Positions 62,358 to 64,000 of a DNA stretch of 64,000 nt are shown here, piece by piece. Made by a program: the position numbers and the translations under genes. The DNA lies in the NCBI RefSeq assembly GCF_000175615.1, contig NZ_ACVO01000015.1, positions 511,396-575,395 of the forward strand, in the 5' to 3' direction. Source of the DNA: Rothia mucilaginosa ATCC 25296 (GTDB taxonomy: Bacteria > Actinomycetota > Actinomycetes > Actinomycetales > Micrococcaceae). The number at the start of each line of letters is the position of its first letter. Positions within the stretch are counted from its first letter, which is position 1. The notes beneath the pieces were generated by a model, which searched no databases, was not told the DNA's origin, and was given only the letters and a program-made list of their open reading frames with translations.

Positions 62358-63902
62358 ATGACTGCAACTCCGTTCTACATCACCACCGCCATCTCCTACC
62401 CCAATGGCAACCCGCACATCGGCCACGCCTACGAAACCATCGCAGCCGACGTGCTAGCCCGCTTCAAGCGCCTCGACGGCTTCGACGTGCGCTTCATGAC
62501 CGGCACCGACGAGCACGGCCAGAAGATGCAGACCACCGCCGAGAAGCTCGGTAAGACCGCTAAGGAACTCGCCGACGAGAACTCCGCACGCTTCAAAGCA
62601 ATGAACGACGCGCTGAACATCAGCTACGACCGCTTCATCCGCACCACCGACCCCGACCACTATGTCGCATCCCAGGCCATCTGGAAGCGCATGGAAGAAA
62701 ACGGCGACATCTACCTCGACAAGTACGCCGGCTGGTACTCCGTACGCGACGAAGCCTACTACGCAGAAGACGAAACCGAAGTCCGCGACGGCCAGCGCTA
62801 CGCCATCACCACCGGCACCGAAGTCGAATGGACCGAAGAAGAATCCTACTTCTTCCGCCTCTCCAAGTACGGCGACAAGCTCCTCGAACTCTACGCCAAC
62901 GAAGGCTACGTCTACCCCGAATCCCGCCGCAACGAACTCATCTCCTTCGTCAAGGGTGGCCTCAACGACCTGTCCATCTCCCGCACCACCTTCGACTGGG
63001 GCGTACCCGTACCCGGCAACGACAAGCACGTCATGTACGTGTGGGTCGACGCCCTCACCAACTACCTGACCGGCCTCGGCTACCCCGACACCGACAACGA
63101 ACTGTTCACCAAGTACTGGCCCGCCGACCTGCACCTCATCGGTAAGGACATCACCCGATTCCACTCCATCTACTGGCCCGCATTCCTGTGGTCCGCCGGA
63201 GTCGAGCTGCCCAAGCGCGTGTTCGGCCACGGCTTCCTGCTCGTCAACGGCGAGAAGATGTCCAAGTCCGTCGGTAACGTTGTCGACCCCGCAAACCTCG
63301 TCGACGCATTCGGCTTGGATGCCGTCCGCTTCTTCCTCATGCGTGAAGTGTCCTTCGGCCAGGATGGCTCCTACTCCGAAGAGTCCATCATCAACCGCAT
63401 CAACTCCGACCTGGCAAACAACCTCGGCAACCTTGCCCAGCGTTCCCTGTCCATGGTCGCCAAGAACTGCGGTGGCGCCGTCCCCACCCACGGCGAATTC
63501 ACCGAAGCCGACCGCCAGATCCTCGACCAGGCGGCAGCCCTCTACGAGCCCGTCCGTGCAGACTTCGACGAGCAGGCATTCCACCGCGCTTTGGAACGCA
63601 TCTGGACCGTCCTCGCAGACACCAACGCCTACTTCGCAGAGCAGGAACCCTGGACCCTGCGCAAGAACGGCGAACTCGACCGCATGAACACCGTGCTGTA
63701 CGTAACCCTCGAGGTCGTACGCCAGGTCGCCCTGCTGCTGCAGCCCGTCATGCCCGACTCGACCGCCAAGCTGCTGACCCTGCTCGGCGTACCCGAAGGC
63801 GACGCACGCCAGTTCGCAGCCCTCGGCACCGCGCTCGTGCCCGGCACCGAACTGCCCGCACCCGCACCGGTGTTCCCCCGCTACGAAGCGCCCAAGGCAT
63901 AA
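62358..63902 (+). CDS. metG: methionyl-tRNA synthetase
   Basis: MetG charges tRNA-Met. The 514-residue class I synthetase has the HIGH motif PHIGHAYE (19-26), the KMSKS loop (300-304), and [17 protein letters not shown] at the N-terminus. The connective-peptide region ([12 protein letters not shown]) lacks the zinc cysteines, so it is the zinc-free subtype, and there is no C-terminal tRNA-binding domain. The ATG at 62358 has GAAAG close by. Identification is firm. Confidence 0.97.
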   Translation: MTATPFYITTAISYPNGNPHIGHAYETIAADVLARFKRLDGFDVRFMTGTDEHGQKMQTTAEKLGKTAKELADENSARFKAMNDALNISYDRFIRTTDPDHYVASQAIWKRMEENGDIYLDKYAGWYSVRDEAYYAEDETEVRDGQRYAITTGTEVEWTEEESYFFRLSKYGDKLLELYANEGYVYPESRRNELISFVKGGLNDLSISRTTFDWGVPVPGNDKHVMYVWVDALTNYLTGLGYPDTDNELFTKYWPADLHLIGKDITRFHSIYWPAFLWSAGVELPKRVFGHGFLLVNGEKMSKSVGNVVDPANLVDAFGLDAVRFFLMREVSFGQDGSYSEESIINRINSDLANNLGNLAQRSLSMVAKNCGGAVPTHGEFTEADRQILDQAAALYEPVRADFDEQAFHRALERIWTVLADTNAYFAEQEPWTLRKNGELDRMNTVLYVTLEVVRQVALLLQPVMPDSTAKLLTLLGVPEGDARQFAALGTALVPGTELPAPAPVFPRYEAPKA

Positions 63903-63926
63903 CAGCTGCCTGAGCATTAGCGGATA

Positions 63927-63971
63927 GCGCCGTAACTGACCGCGCCGTAACTGATAGTGCTGTAACGGATA
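63927..63971. repeat. 15-bp tandem repeat, three units, after metG
   Basis: Units GCGCCGTAACTGACC, GCGCCGTAACTGATA and GTGCTGTAACGGATA follow the metG stop by 24 bases. No further gene is seen to the window end. Confidence 0.8.
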
Positions 63972-64000
63972 GTTCATGAAAGCCCCCGCAGCCGAGAGTC

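Noticed and set aside
62454..63977. 507-codon minus-strand frame opposite metG
   Set aside because: Val/Gly-rich shadow of metG with no ribosome site.

Overview
The window looks like chromosome of a high-GC actinobacterium of the family Micrococcaceae, most likely Rothia (inference). Supporting signs are the fused E1/E2 2-oxoglutarate dehydrogenase (kgd), a SigR/RsrA-type redox sigma pair, a mycothiol-dependent formaldehyde dehydrogenase, the 24-residue ribosomal protein bL37, the aroA-rsgA-hisN order, the sigA/DUF4192/PAC2 neighbourhood and many GTG/TTG starts. Almost all of it is housekeeping chromosome. The accessory-looking parts are the first kilobase, the 38.6-40.4 kb repeat zone and the surroundings of two duplicated tRNA-Lys genes.

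Layout. 1-930: remnant zone with a phage terminase tail, 20-bp tandem repeats, a broken bacteriocin-like peptide with a small immunity-like membrane protein, and a 52-bp direct repeat at both ends. 1.1-8 kb: membrane protein; minus-strand aroA-rsgA-hisN, where hisN has lost its catalytic residues; sigR-rsrA with a SigR-type promoter; bL37; an SGNH-like protein lacking its serine. 8.2-11.9 kb: kgd. 12.5-18.8 kb: two CNNM transporters, the zinc ABC transporter znuACB and a Zur-like regulator. 19-24 kb: MBL and HIT proteins, acetolactate decarboxylase, and glnA with a GlnR-type operator. 23.3-33.3 kb: lipoate and 2-oxo-acid dehydrogenase genes (lipA, lipB, E2, lpd), a pseudokinase-like membrane protein and leucyl aminopeptidase.

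33.7-46.6 kb: PAC2 protein, DUF4192 protein, sigA, an ADP-ribosylglycohydrolase gene bracketed by a family of long palindromic repeats, sbcDC and an MFS-like transporter. 46.7-56.2 kb: MscR with an MBL hydrolase, an alpha/beta hydrolase, a YihY protein, mqo, a Tat lipoprotein solute-binding protein, tRNA-Leu and peroxiredoxin. 56.3-63.9 kb: ilvB with a leader-peptide attenuator, ilvN and ilvC, all lying between two near-identical tRNA-Lys units, then metG.

How the genes work together. Kgd, the E2 and Lpd share lipoylated subunits whose cofactor is made by LipB and LipA; Mqo adds the malate step of the TCA cycle. IlvBNC makes branched-chain amino acids from pyruvate, and acetolactate decarboxylase can divert acetolactate to acetoin. 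SigR/RsrA, MscR and the peroxiredoxin form a thiol and oxidant defence theme. No intact mobile element, CRISPR array or rRNA was seen.
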